Shown one piece after another: positions 25,887-33,552 of a stretch of DNA of 64,000 nucleotides; within the stretch, counting starts at the first letter, position 1; the number at the start of each line of letters is the position of its first letter. The notes below the pieces were generated by a model. It was given only the letters and a program-made list of their open reading frames with translations. It made no database searches and had not been told where the DNA came from. The DNA comes from Microbacterium sufflavum. Its GTDB lineage: Bacteria > Actinomycetota > Actinomycetes > Actinomycetales > Microbacteriaceae. The position numbers and the translations under genes were made by a program. Location of the stretch: NCBI RefSeq assembly GCF_023091155.1, contig NZ_JAHWXK010000001.1, positions 744,001 to 808,000 on the forward strand. Direction: 5' to 3'.

Positions 25887-26785
25887 CCCTTCAGCCCCGT
25901 CGATGCGACGCTCTCCACGATCTGCCGCTGGAAGGCCAGGAACACCGCGAGCAGCGGCACCACGACCATGGTGATGGCGGCGAACACGATCACGGCGGGG
26001 GCGGCGCCGAAGCCGTTCTGCAGCGTGACGAGCCCGAGCGGCAGGGTCATGTTCTCCGGGCTGGACAGGAAGATGAGCGGCCCGAAGTACCCGTTCCACG
26101 AGGCTTCGAACCCGAGGATCGCGAGGGCCGCGACCGCGGGGGCCGAGAGCGGGATGAGCATCCGGAAGAGGATCCACAGGTGTCCGGCGCCGTCGAGTCG
26201 CGCGGCCTCGTCGAGTTCGCGCGGGATCGTCTTGAAGTACTGCGACAGGAAGAAGATCTGGAACACGTTGATCAGCGCGGGCAGCCACAGCGACGCGAGG
26301 GTGTCGACGAGTCCGAGCTGCCGCATCATGATGAAGATCGGGATGATGACGAGCTGTCCCGGCACCATGAGCGCCGACAGCATCACGACCAGCAGCACGC
26401 GGCTGCCGCGGAAGTCGATGCGCGCGAACGCGTAGGCGGCGAGCACCGAGAAGAACAGCGCTCCGACGGTGGAGATGAGCGCGAGCGCGAGCGAGTTGCC
26501 GAACTGCTGGAAGAACGGCATGTACTCGAACACGTCGGCGAAGTTCTGCGTGGTGAACGGGATCGGCAGCCAGCGCGGCGGGTCGGCGAACGCGAACTCC
26601 GGCTCGGTGAAGCTCTGCACGATCAGCCAGAACAGCGGCGACAGCATCAGGATGCCGAACACCACGAGCACCACGTCGACGATCACGCCGCCGACGGTGG
26701 GACGGTGGCGGCGGCGGCGGCGCTGCCGCTCGACGCGGGTGAGCACGTCGGTCCGCGGCTCCACGGTGGGAGGAAGAACGGTCAT
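25883..26785 (-). CDS. ABC sugar permease, second subunit (D-arabinan locus)
   Basis: A 300-residue MalG-type membrane subunit with six predicted helices. The ATPase-docking loop reads RELDEAARLDGAGHLWIL and the C-terminus VESVASTGLKG is typical. A basic arginine run (RQRRRRRHRP) precedes the first helix. The ATG at 26785 overlaps the stop of the partner permease (ATGA), and its own stop overlaps the next start. It should carry D-arabinan oligosaccharides with its partner and the lipoprotein at 27701. The ATPase must come from elsewhere. Confidence 0.9.
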   Translation of the reverse strand: MTVLPPTVEPRTDVLTRVERQRRRRRHRPTVGGVIVDVVLVVFGILMLSPLFWLIVQSFTEPEFAFADPPRWLPIPFTTQNFADVFEYMPFFQQFGNSLALALISTVGALFFSVLAAYAFARIDFRGSRVLLVVMLSALMVPGQLVIIPIFIMMRQLGLVDTLASLWLPALINVFQIFFLSQYFKTIPRELDEAARLDGAGHLWILFRMLIPLSAPAVAALAILGFEASWNGYFGPLIFLSSPENMTLPLGLVTLQNGFGAAPAVIVFAAITMVVVPLLAVFLAFQRQIVESVASTGLKG

Positions 26786-27708
26786 GATTCGTGCACCCAC
26801 TTCCGACGGCCGAGGAACTGCAGCACGGTGACGCCCATGATGATGACGAACACGAGCAGGGCGACCGCGGCGGCGTACCCCATGTCGAAGGCCTGGAAGC
26901 CCTTCTCGTAGAGGTACATGATGATCGTCGTGGTGGAGTTCTGCGGTCCGCCCTTGGTGATGATCTGGATCGGGTCGAAGATCTGGAACGCACCGATGAA
27001 GGTGATGATCGTGGCGAAGAACATGGTGGGCGACATGAGCGGCAGCGTCACGTTCCAGAAGATCTGCCACGATGTCGCGCCGTCGGTGCGGGCGGCCTCG
27101 ACGAGCTCGGTGGGCACGGTCTGGAGTCCGGCGAGCATGATGATGAACGTGAAGCCGACCGTGTGCCACAGGTCGATGAAGATGATCGCGGGCATGGCCC
27201 AGGCCGGGTCGGCGAAGAAGTTGGGCAGCTCGATGCCGAACGTCGCCGCGTACTGCGCCACGTAGCCGAACGTCGGGTCGAGCACGTACTTCCACAGCAG
27301 GGCGACCGCGGCCCAGGAGATCAGGAACGGGAAGAAGATCGCGACGCGGGCGAAGTAGCCGAGCACGCGGCTCGCGACCCGGTTGACCGCGAGGGCGAGC
27401 AGCAGCCCGAACACCAGGTGGGTGACGATCGAGGCGAACGCGAACACGAACGTGTTCAGCAGCACCTGCGGCAGGATCGGGTCGGAGAACAGGCGCACGA
27501 AGTTGTCGGCGCCGACGAACTCCGGGGTGGTCAGCATGTCCCACTTCAGGAACGCCAGCGCGATCGCGAACACGAACGGCCCGGCGACGAAGACGAGGAA
27601 CAGCAGCAGCGCGGGACTGACGAACATCCAGCCCGCGGTCGCGGTGCGACGCCGCAGGAGCTCTGCTCCCGGGCGCCGCACCGTGGGGGCGGCGGCGATG
27701 CTACTCAC
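26782..27708 (-). CDS. ABC sugar permease, first subunit (D-arabinan locus)
   Basis: A 308-residue MalF-type membrane subunit. The segment after the arginine-rich start (RRRTATAGWMFVSPALLLF) forms the first helix. The EAA-type loop reads ELVEAARTDGATSWQIFWNV. Its ATG lies eight bases inside the 3' end of the binding-protein gene, so the two are translationally coupled. It is part of the operon 29023 to 22618: binding protein, two permeases, membrane protein, GH116. Confidence 0.9.
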   Translation of the reverse strand: MSSIAAAPTVRRPGAELLRRRTATAGWMFVSPALLLFLVFVAGPFVFAIALAFLKWDMLTTPEFVGADNFVRLFSDPILPQVLLNTFVFAFASIVTHLVFGLLLALAVNRVASRVLGYFARVAIFFPFLISWAAVALLWKYVLDPTFGYVAQYAATFGIELPNFFADPAWAMPAIIFIDLWHTVGFTFIIMLAGLQTVPTELVEAARTDGATSWQIFWNVTLPLMSPTMFFATIITFIGAFQIFDPIQIITKGGPQNSTTTIIMYLYEKGFQAFDMGYAAAVALLVFVIIMGVTVLQFLGRRKWVHES

Positions 27709-29023
27709 CGACCAGCTGCTCCAGCTCCGCCTGCGCCGCGTCGAGGGTCTTCTGCGCCTCGCCCTGACCGGCGATGATCGTGCCCCACGCCTCCTCGATG
27801 ACCTTCTGCGCCTCGGCGCCCTGGTCGATCGAGGGGATCGGGGTGGCGAAGTCCATCGCCTCGCTCAGCCGGATGGTGCCCTCGGGGGCGTTGTCGGTGA
27901 AGGCGGGCGAGTTCGCGACCGACTCCCGCGCCGGCACGATGGTGCCGCCGATCTCGGCGAAGTAGCTGCCGGCCTCCTCCGACATGAGGAACTTGATGAA
28001 GGTCCACGCGGCCTGCTTGTTGTCGCTGTTCTTGGCGATGTTCCAGGCGTCCCAGCCGACCGGCGAGCCGTTGCCGGTCTTGGTGGGCCAGTTCACGACC
28101 ACGGTCTTGTCGACCATGTCGAGCTCGCGCACACCGAGCACGGGCCAGCGTCCGCCGCTGAGGATCGCGAGCTTGCCCTGCTTGAACGCGGTGTTGCCGT
28201 CGAACTGGCCGCCGGGCTTCGGTGCCAGGCCCATCTCGACGAGGCTGCGGGCGAACTCGGCCGACTCGACCGCCTCCGGGGAGTTGTAGGTGGGCTCGCT
28301 CCAGTCGGCGTTGAACGTGCTGCCGCCGTTGGTGGTGAGCCACGGCATCACGTCGACGAAGTAGCCGGAGCCCGCGCCGACGAGGTAGGCGCCGGTCTTC
28401 TCCTTGATCTGCTTCCCGGCCGCGACGAACTCGTCCCACGTCCAGTTGCCGTCTTCGGGGATGGCGACTCCGGCCTTCTCGAACACGTCCTTGTTGAGGT
28501 ACATGGCCATGGTGTTGAACCCGCCGGGGATGAACACGGTCTCGCCGTCGGGGCCCGCCGCGAACTCCTCGTTGAACTTCTGCAGGTTGGGGCTGATGTC
28601 GTCCCAGTAGTCGTCGACGACGTCTTGGTCCTGCTCGATGTAGGGCGCGAGGTCGGCCAGGATGCCCTTCGAGGCGAACAGCCGCTGCCCCTCGGTGGCG
28701 ACCTGGATGATGTCGATCTTCTGTCCGCCGGCGAGACGCGTCGCGACCGTGGTGGAGAACGTGGCCCAGTTGCCGCTGGGGATGCCGACGGCCTTGAGCT
28801 TGATGTCGGGGTACTGCTTGTTGAACTCGGCGAACAGCGCGTTGAACGCCTTCTGCTGGTCGGCGTCTCCCATGTAGACGAAGTTGAGCTCGCCGCTGTC
28901 GGGCTCCCCCTCGGCTCCGGCGCCTCCGCCCCCGCCGCCGCCCCCGGAGCATCCGCTGAGGGCGATGCCCGCCACCACCACGGATGCTGCGACCTTCCAC
29001 ATGCGACTGCGTGTCTTGCGCAT
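27701..29023 (-). CDS. Sugar ABC transporter substrate-binding lipoprotein (D-arabinan locus)
   Basis: A 440-residue extracellular solute-binding protein. The signal segment ends in the lipobox ALSGC (Cys25), followed by a poly-glycine linker that tethers the lobe to the membrane. The body has the usual NFVYMGDADQQKAFNALF start and a Trp-rich sugar-binding region (GNWTWDEFVAAGKQ). From context its ligand is D-arabinan oligosaccharide released by the GH183 lipoprotein. It is the first gene of the five-gene transport operon. The promoter carries the GAAATCGATTTC site at 29141, about 120 bases upstream. Confidence 0.9.
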   Translation of the reverse strand: MRKTRSRMWKVAASVVVAGIALSGCSGGGGGGGGAGAEGEPDSGELNFVYMGDADQQKAFNALFAEFNKQYPDIKLKAVGIPSGNWATFSTTVATRLAGGQKIDIIQVATEGQRLFASKGILADLAPYIEQDQDVVDDYWDDISPNLQKFNEEFAAGPDGETVFIPGGFNTMAMYLNKDVFEKAGVAIPEDGNWTWDEFVAAGKQIKEKTGAYLVGAGSGYFVDVMPWLTTNGGSTFNADWSEPTYNSPEAVESAEFARSLVEMGLAPKPGGQFDGNTAFKQGKLAILSGGRWPVLGVRELDMVDKTVVVNWPTKTGNGSPVGWDAWNIAKNSDNKQAAWTFIKFLMSEEAGSYFAEIGGTIVPARESVANSPAFTDNAPEGTIRLSEAMDFATPIPSIDQGAEAQKVIEEAWGTIIAGQGEAQKTLDAAQAELEQLVGE

Positions 29024-29140
29024 TGGTCCTCCTCAGGACGTCACTCGTCTTCGAGTCATGCTGTGTCCCGGCTGCCGCCGGGTGGGGGTGCCGACCAGCT
29101 CGCGTCGATCCACTCTGATCGGGTATGCGCCAGGTTAGGC

Positions 29141-29152
29141 GAAATCGATTTC
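29141..29152 (-). promoter_or_regulatory. GAAATCGATTTC operator at the D-arabinan ABC operon promoter
   Basis: A perfect palindrome. On the minus strand it fills the 17-base spacer between TTGCGC (-35) and TAACCT (-10), the same arrangement proposed at 20274. Binding would exclude RNA polymerase from the promoter of the operon beginning at 29023. Confidence 0.75.
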
Positions 29153-29178
29153 ATGCGCAATAGTCGGCGACGGGCTGC

Positions 29179-30330
29179 TCATCCGTCGGCACGGTCGAGG
29201 TCGGCGGCGAACCAGAACACGTTGTACGGATCCCAGAGCGAGAGCGTGAAGTAGATGCGCCGACCGTCGTCCGAGACGTACCGCGGGTCGAGGTAGGGGC
29301 CGTAGAGCCCCGGGTAGTCGTCGCCGGGCACGAGCTCGATCGGCTCGCCCCAGGGGCCCCACGGGGTGATGCCCTCGCGGATGTAGGCGTTGCCGGCGTC
29401 GGAGTAGGTCATGATCCAGCGCTCCAGGTACGTCGACCACATCACCGACAGCTCGCCGATCGTGCCCTCGACCACGACCTGCGCGTCGTCCAGGTCGTCC
29501 GACCACACCGGTTCGTCGCCGTCGAGGCCCGCGAAGTAGGAGTAGGAGCCCTGGTCCTCCACAGCCTCCTCGGTGGCCGGCACCCGCATCAGCCGCACCT
29601 CCCCGAACCGCCCGGAGGGGATCGCCCACAGGTAGATCCAGTCCTCGCCGTCGGCGGTGACAGGGGCCGTCGCGAACTGCACGAAGCCGGAGTCCCCTGG
29701 CCACTCGATGCCCTCGACGGGAGCCCAGGTCTGCCCGTCATCCCGCGAGACGACGAGGGCGGAGCGGTTCGCATCCCACGCGCCGGGGTCACCCCAGTAG
29801 CTCACCGACATGTAGGAGACGTAGATCGTGTCGCCGATCGCGAAGCCCGCGGTGGGGATCTTGGTGACCTCGCCGGAGCCGTCGTTGGGGTCGTGGTCGC
29901 CCTCGATCAGCGGGGCCGCGAGCCCGATCCCGTCGGCCACCCAGCCGTCGAAGAAGATGCCGTCGGTCGGGTCGTCGTCGGTCGTCCAGGCGGCCACGTT
30001 GGAGCGCCACTGCCCGCCCTGACCGCCGGTCGTGCCCGGTGCGCGCTCGCCGAACGTGTCACCGAAGAAGAACCAGGTGCGGTCGCCCACGGTGGTCATC
30101 GAGCCGAGATCGGTGCCGGCCACGCCGACCGCCTCGGTGTCGTTGATGCCCGCCGGTCCCGTCAGCTGCGCGACCTCAGTGAGCCCGGAGATCCCGGTCA
30201 GCACGAACGGCTTGTCGGGGTCGGAATCGAGTTCCACGGGCGCCCCTCCCCCGGCGCATGCGGTGACCGTGACGGCCAGGGCGGCAGCGGCGAGCAGGGT
30301 GGTCGAGCGACGGGCACGGGTGGCAGACAT
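29179..30330 (-). CDS. GH183 (DUF4185) lipoprotein, probable endo-D-arabinanase
   Basis: A 383-residue surface protein. The signal peptide ends in a lipobox-like VTACAG (Cys25). The mature part is DUF4185-like: TEAVGVAGTDLGSMTTVGDRTWFFFGDTFG near the start, RSNVAAWTTDDDPTDG, later repeated Trp/Tyr-rich blades such as YVSYMSVSYWGDPG, consistent with a five-bladed propeller. DUF4185 proteins are glycoside hydrolase family 183, endo-acting on the D-arabinan of mycobacterial arabinogalactan and lipoarabinomannan; Microbacterium members are known. Lipid anchoring puts it at the outer face where it can feed the importer. It has its own operator at 30375-30386. Confidence 0.85.
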   Translation of the reverse strand: MSATRARRSTTLLAAAALAVTVTACAGGGAPVELDSDPDKPFVLTGISGLTEVAQLTGPAGINDTEAVGVAGTDLGSMTTVGDRTWFFFGDTFGERAPGTTGGQGGQWRSNVAAWTTDDDPTDGIFFDGWVADGIGLAAPLIEGDHDPNDGSGEVTKIPTAGFAIGDTIYVSYMSVSYWGDPGAWDANRSALVVSRDDGQTWAPVEGIEWPGDSGFVQFATAPVTADGEDWIYLWAIPSGRFGEVRLMRVPATEEAVEDQGSYSYFAGLDGDEPVWSDDLDDAQVVVEGTIGELSVMWSTYLERWIMTYSDAGNAYIREGITPWGPWGEPIELVPGDDYPGLYGPYLDPRYVSDDGRRIYFTLSLWDPYNVFWFAADLDRADG

Positions 30331-30374
30331 GCGGCTCCTCGGCGAGCGACAGGGGTGTGGAGGCCGACGATACC

Positions 30375-30386
30375 GAAATCGATTTC
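30375..30386 (-). promoter_or_regulatory. GAAATCGATTTC operator upstream of the GH183 gene
   Basis: A perfect palindrome 45 bases upstream of the GH183 ATG. On the minus strand it is followed by TATCGT, a possible -10 box. The preceding CTGGTGCA also occurs upstream of the GH172 site (21396-21403). Confidence 0.75.
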
Positions 30387-30667
30387 AGTGCACCAGGGCT
30401 TTTGTTCGGGGGGCGGAGCGCATCGTGCACGGTCAGCGGCGTCGCGGCTCCACCAGCCGCCGCGGGGGCATGACATAATCTCCCCGTCCAGGTTCGCCGA
30501 TCCTGGATCCGCGCTTGACCTCAGTCCGAACCTGGCCGCCGACGACGACGTGGCGGCGTCCTCACCCGAAGGGCTACGCATTCGATGACCAGACACGGGC
30601 AGGCGGTCGCGCCCTTCTCCGAGCATCTGACACCGCACTCACACTCCGTCGCACCGATCGCTTCCCC
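30387..30667 (+). other. Intergenic region between the GH183 gene and the small-gene island
   Basis: No convincing gene is seen. A possible -10 box CATAAT (30474-30479) could drive the rightward island. Two weak frames cross it. One is a TTG-started extension (from 30515) of the next gene. The other is a 28-codon ATG frame at 30585 that stops at 30671. Neither has a ribosome site. Confidence 0.4.
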
Positions 30668-31186
30668 GTGATCACGCTCAGTGAGCTGCTTTTCGCCGAC
30701 GCTCCAGAAGACACGAAGGACGAAGACCCCTTCATTTCCGAAGAGGATGCGTTTCTCGAAGCCCAGGTGAATGCCGTGCACTTCGACGCCATCACCGCCA
30801 CTCTGGGCATCCTGTGCGATCTGCGGACCGCTCTACAGCTCGACGAAACGAACACGGGGCTTCTCGTTCTGAGAGGCGTGGGTCTGCTGGAGTGGTCCGG
30901 TGTCACCGACCGTCACAGGACGTCGTGGAAAGTGGTGGGCTCTTCGGCCCGGTCACTCGACGCGGGACTGGAACTTCATCTCGCATTGACTCCGGGGGCA
31001 GATCTCCGGGTCCGTGGGAGGAGCGCTGTCTTCCACTCGCTCGACGTGGCGGCGCTCGGAGAGATTCCCGACTTCGGCTCGCATACGGATCAGGAGGTGC
31101 GCAGCATGTCCCCACGGTGGGACTCCGCCGCCCGCGTCGTCCGTACGACACCGTTGGCGCTGGGACCCGGCAGGGCTCCCCGTTGA
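30668..31186 (+). CDS. Uncharacterised protein, first gene of the immunity-like island
   Basis: A 172-residue soluble protein of unknown function. An acidic N-terminus (ADAPEDTKDEDPFISEEDAF) leads into a strand-rich core (VHFDAITATLGILCDLRTALQL, then NTGLLVLRGVGLLEWSG) typical of small beta-rich accessory or immunity-type proteins. The start is uncertain. GTG at 30668 is the first reasonable codon, but it has no clear ribosome site, and the frame is open back to a TTG at 30515. The next gene starts 14 bases downstream. Base composition is visibly poorer in GC than the flanking sugar loci. Confidence 0.6.
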   Translation: MITLSELLFADAPEDTKDEDPFISEEDAFLEAQVNAVHFDAITATLGILCDLRTALQLDETNTGLLVLRGVGLLEWSGVTDRHRTSWKVVGSSARSLDAGLELHLALTPGADLRVRGRSAVFHSLDVAALGEIPDFGSHTDQEVRSMSPRWDSAARVVRTTPLALGPGRAPR

Positions 31187-31200
31187 GTGAAAGGTACGCA

Positions 31201-31377
31201 ATGCCGGAAGGGGAACTGAAGCTCTACCTGAGCTCGAGCGAAGCACTGGTTCTTTACGATTGGTTGGCGTCGACCCATGAGAGAGGCCTACCCGGCCTCG
31301 ATGATGCCAGCGCTACCGTGCTGTGGGATCTTGAATCTCAATTGGAGCCACTCCTGGTCGATAGCAAGGGGGCCTGA
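31201..31377 (+). CDS. Small hypothetical protein, 58 aa
   Basis: A short helical protein reading LKLYLSSSEALVLYDWLAS, then a loop, then ATVLWDLESQLEPLL. Such 55-70 residue two-helix proteins recur in actinobacterial accessory regions, usually beside unknown genes; none that I know is characterised. The ATG at 31201 has a good GAAAGG ribosome site. Its stop overlaps the next start (TGATG), so the 80-residue membrane protein is probably translated with it. Confidence 0.7.
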   Translation: MPEGELKLYLSSSEALVLYDWLASTHERGLPGLDDASATVLWDLESQLEPLLVDSKGA

Positions 31378-31619
31378 TGTCTGCGGATAACTACTTCTCG
31401 CTCGGATTGGGGGTCGTCCTCCTTGTTTTCGGCCCGCTCGTGGTGCGCCACCGTCAAAGGCTCTTCGATATCACCGCGGACGCCAATCGCGCCCTCGGTG
31501 GCGCCCCGGGCCGCGAGGTCGCCAAACGTGGCAGCGCCGCGTGGGTGGGCGCGTGCGGCATCGCGATGATCGCATTCGGGGTCATCGCACTCCTCGCGGG
31601 CGTGTTCGTGCGGGTGTGA
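31377..31619 (+). CDS. Two-helix membrane protein, paralogue 1 (80 aa)
   Basis: Helix 1 (about residues 7-22, LGLGVVLLVFGPLVV) is followed at once by a basic RHRQRLF patch, a loop of about 30 residues, and helix 2 (WVGACGIAMIAFGVIALLAGVF). The same plan is seen at 31624, 32497, 35695 and, extended, 34540. Function is unknown. Two-helix proteins with basic loops are often immunity factors or regulators of membrane complexes, which is only a suggestion here. Confidence 0.7.
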   Translation: MSADNYFSLGLGVVLLVFGPLVVRHRQRLFDITADANRALGGAPGREVAKRGSAAWVGACGIAMIAFGVIALLAGVFVRV

Positions 31620-31623
31620 GGGA

Positions 31624-31881
31624 ATGCACACGTTCGCGGTGGCGTGTATCGCCAGTGGCATCGCCATCCTCCTGGCGGGATCCACCATGCTCCTGGCACG
31701 AAAGCGCCTGCTGAGGTTCGTACGCGCACGCTACGCCGTTGTTCTGAGCGAGGACCAGCTCTCCCCGCGGGAGGTCTCCCGGAGAATGCCCCGAATGCGC
31801 GCCATCATCGTCATCGCGACCGGGTTCCTGCTCTTCGGTGGCGCCCTGTTGACCCTGGGGTTGTTTCGAGTGCTGGCATGA
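31624..31881 (+). CDS. Two-helix membrane protein, paralogue 2 (85 aa)
   Basis: Helix 1 (AVACIASGIAILLAGSTMLLA) leads into RKRLLRFVRARYA, then a polar loop (SEDQLSPREVSRRMPRM), and helix 2 (AIIVIATGFLLFGGALLTLGLF). It shares the post-helix basic patch and the glycine-spaced second helix of paralogue 1. It starts four bases after the previous stop and its own stop overlaps the next ATG (ATGA), so it is tightly coupled to the DUF2247-like gene. Confidence 0.7.
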   Translation: MHTFAVACIASGIAILLAGSTMLLARKRLLRFVRARYAVVLSEDQLSPREVSRRMPRMRAIIVIATGFLLFGGALLTLGLFRVLA

Positions 31882-32441
31882 CCGCAGAGATTGATTGGAG
31901 TGCCATGAGCGAGGACCTCCTCAGCATCGATCTGGATGGCGATGACATCTCACGCCGGTCGCGGATGACGCTGCCCGAGTTGGATCTCGGCTTGCGGAAG
32001 GGGTGGGTCCGCCCTTCCGAGGGGATACGGCTCGTGGATCAGGCGATTCGCGAGGATCAGCGTATGCGACCCGAGGTTTTCGAGTTGACAGCGGCCGACG
32101 AGTGGAACTTCGCGGAGAAGGTGAGCCGACTCGTCCCCACGCCCACGGAGGAAAGCGACCGAAGTGCCCTGGGTATCTGGACCTACCTTTTCATGGCGTG
32201 GCTCTACGACAATCGAGACAGATTCGCCGACGTGCTCGGCATCGTCGAACTTCTGGCCGCAGATCTGGAGTTTCCGCCCGAGATCTCCGGAATGGTGAGG
32301 TGGATGCCGCCACCGGAAGGAGAGGAAGTGGGGATCGATGCTCTGATGCGCCACTGGGAACGGTATGTGGCGTCACGCCGCGAGGTGTATTCCGCACCGG
32401 AGCGGATGTTGGATGCTCCCCGTCGGACCTTTCCCGCATGA
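31878..32441 (+). CDS. DUF2247-like cytoplasmic protein, 187 aa
   Basis: An all-helical soluble protein. The stretch MTLPELDLGLRKGWVRPSEG and the later LGIWTYLFMAWLYDNRDRF resemble DUF2247 proteins, found beside polymorphic toxins and proposed to be immunity proteins. The match is by eye and moderate. The ATG at 31878 overlaps the preceding stop. Tryptophan-rich middle and acidic surface fit a protein that binds a partner. A gap of 55 bases follows, the largest in the first half of the island. Confidence 0.6.
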   Translation: MTAEIDWSAMSEDLLSIDLDGDDISRRSRMTLPELDLGLRKGWVRPSEGIRLVDQAIREDQRMRPEVFELTAADEWNFAEKVSRLVPTPTEESDRSALGIWTYLFMAWLYDNRDRFADVLGIVELLAADLEFPPEISGMVRWMPPPEGEEVGIDALMRHWERYVASRREVYSAPERMLDAPRRTFPA

Positions 32442-32496
32442 GCGGATTTATGCCACAGTGTCGGAAGAAACGCCACCATCGACAGGAGCGGTGAGA

Positions 32497-32769
32497 ATGC
32501 CCGACATCGGTGTCGATACCGTCGTTCCGAATCTGCTGGTCGGAGTGCTGGTGATCGTGTTGGGCATTGTGGTGATTCGTCACCGCGCCCGTCTCAACGG
32601 GTTCATGTTCTCCGCGCAGAAGTCAATGCTCGGCGAGCGGTATGCGCGGGCGTCGGCAGGTCGGCAGACGCCGTGGATGATGGGCACGGTCGGGGTCGGC
32701 ATCATCTGTATCGGACTGGCGATGACGGCAGCCGGAGTTGCCGGCGCGATCCAGAACATCGTCCTGTGA
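32497..32769 (+). CDS. Two-helix membrane protein, paralogue 3 (90 aa)
   Basis: Helix 1 (VPNLLVGVLVIVLGIVVI) is followed by RHRARLNGFMF, a loop of about 35 residues, then helix 2 (WMMGTVGVGIICIGLAMTAAGVAGA). The basic patch is nearly the same as RHRQRLF in paralogue 1. The ATG at 32497 has AGGAG eight bases upstream, so it may begin a new translation unit. Its stop overlaps the next GTG (GTGA). Confidence 0.7.
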   Translation: MPDIGVDTVVPNLLVGVLVIVLGIVVIRHRARLNGFMFSAQKSMLGERYARASAGRQTPWMMGTVGVGIICIGLAMTAAGVAGAIQNIVL

Positions 32770-33479
32770 CACGTCGACGGATGTACGGGGCACAGGGATT
32801 CGGCGAGCGCGGCTTCCTGTCTTTCCTTCGCGACAACGCGCGCCCTTCCGGTGACGTCGATCGTGAGCTTCTCCGGGCACCGATTCCGGACCTCAGTATC
32901 GATCACCTTCCCGAACGGATCGACCCCAACGCGGATGGTCTCTTTCACCTGGCAGCGATCCTCTGGGATGTCGATGAACGTCTGGCGCTGTCGATGTTCC
33001 GTGAGGCCGCGAGCGCCGGGTCGTGGGATGCCCTCGCTGCTCTCGGCGAGGGCGAGAACTGGCTGGGTGATCACGACCAGGCGGTGGTGCACCTTCGAGC
33101 CGCACTCGATCTTCGCCCGGACGGTCACGCACGGCTGGAGGGTCTACTCGGGGAGAGCCTGGTCCTCACTACGGAACCCGGCGATCCACGAGAGATCGAG
33201 CGCCTCCTCACGGCGGGCCTCCAGGAGTCTCCGGAGTTCGCGCTTCCGTTGGCGCGGCTCCTGCTGAGTGAGGGGCTGGTCGAGGAGGGGCGGGCATGGA
33301 CGGAGTGGGCCGGCGAGGCCGAGGTATACGGAGCGGCGCTCCTCCTCGGCAACCTCCTGAGCGAAACGCCGGACAGCACCGACGCGGCCGAAGCGGCGTA
33401 CTGGCTCGGGATCGCCACCGGTGACGCGCACAGCGGCCCACAATCTCGCGGTGCTGTTGCAGCAGCGGGGCAACGATGA
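32766..33479 (+). CDS. TPR/Sel1-like repeat protein, apparently frameshifted at the C-terminus
   Basis: A 237-residue helical-repeat protein with TPR-like units such as LFHLAAILWDVDERLALSMF and WLGDHDQAVVHLRAALDLRP. The last repeat reads AAEAAYWLGIATGDAHS and then changes to GPQSRGAVAAAGQR. Removing one G at 33435-33436 gives AHSAHNLAVLLQQRGNDERSRELHRLARSMGD, a normal TPR/Sel1 ending, so the reading frame has probably been broken by a one-base insertion. The start is GTG 32766, overlapping the preceding stop; ATG 32781 is an alternative. TPR proteins usually mediate protein-protein contacts. Confidence 0.62.
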   Translation: MTRRRMYGAQGFGERGFLSFLRDNARPSGDVDRELLRAPIPDLSIDHLPERIDPNADGLFHLAAILWDVDERLALSMFREAASAGSWDALAALGEGENWLGDHDQAVVHLRAALDLRPDGHARLEGLLGESLVLTTEPGDPREIERLLTAGLQESPEFALPLARLLLSEGLVEEGRAWTEWAGEAEVYGAALLLGNLLSETPDSTDAAEAAYWLGIATGDAHSGPQSRGAVAAAGQR

Positions 33480-33552
33480 ACGCTCCAGAGAACTCCATCG
33501 ACTCGCCCGTTCGATGGGCGACCGTCGCCCTTGGACTGACGGGCGGGCCGTC

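Noticed and set aside
22612..25974. A 1120-codon plus-strand frame across GH116 and its neighbour.
   Set aside because: It spans several real minus-strand genes and has no protein-like character.
30585..30671. A 28-codon ATG frame upstream of the small-gene island.
   Set aside because: No ribosome site and a His/Pro/Ser-rich product with no protein-like pattern.
33421..33552. Treating GTG 33421 as the true start of the PH-like membrane protein.
   Set aside because: The residues encoded before 33553 continue the TPR repeat and so belong to the frameshifted upstream gene.
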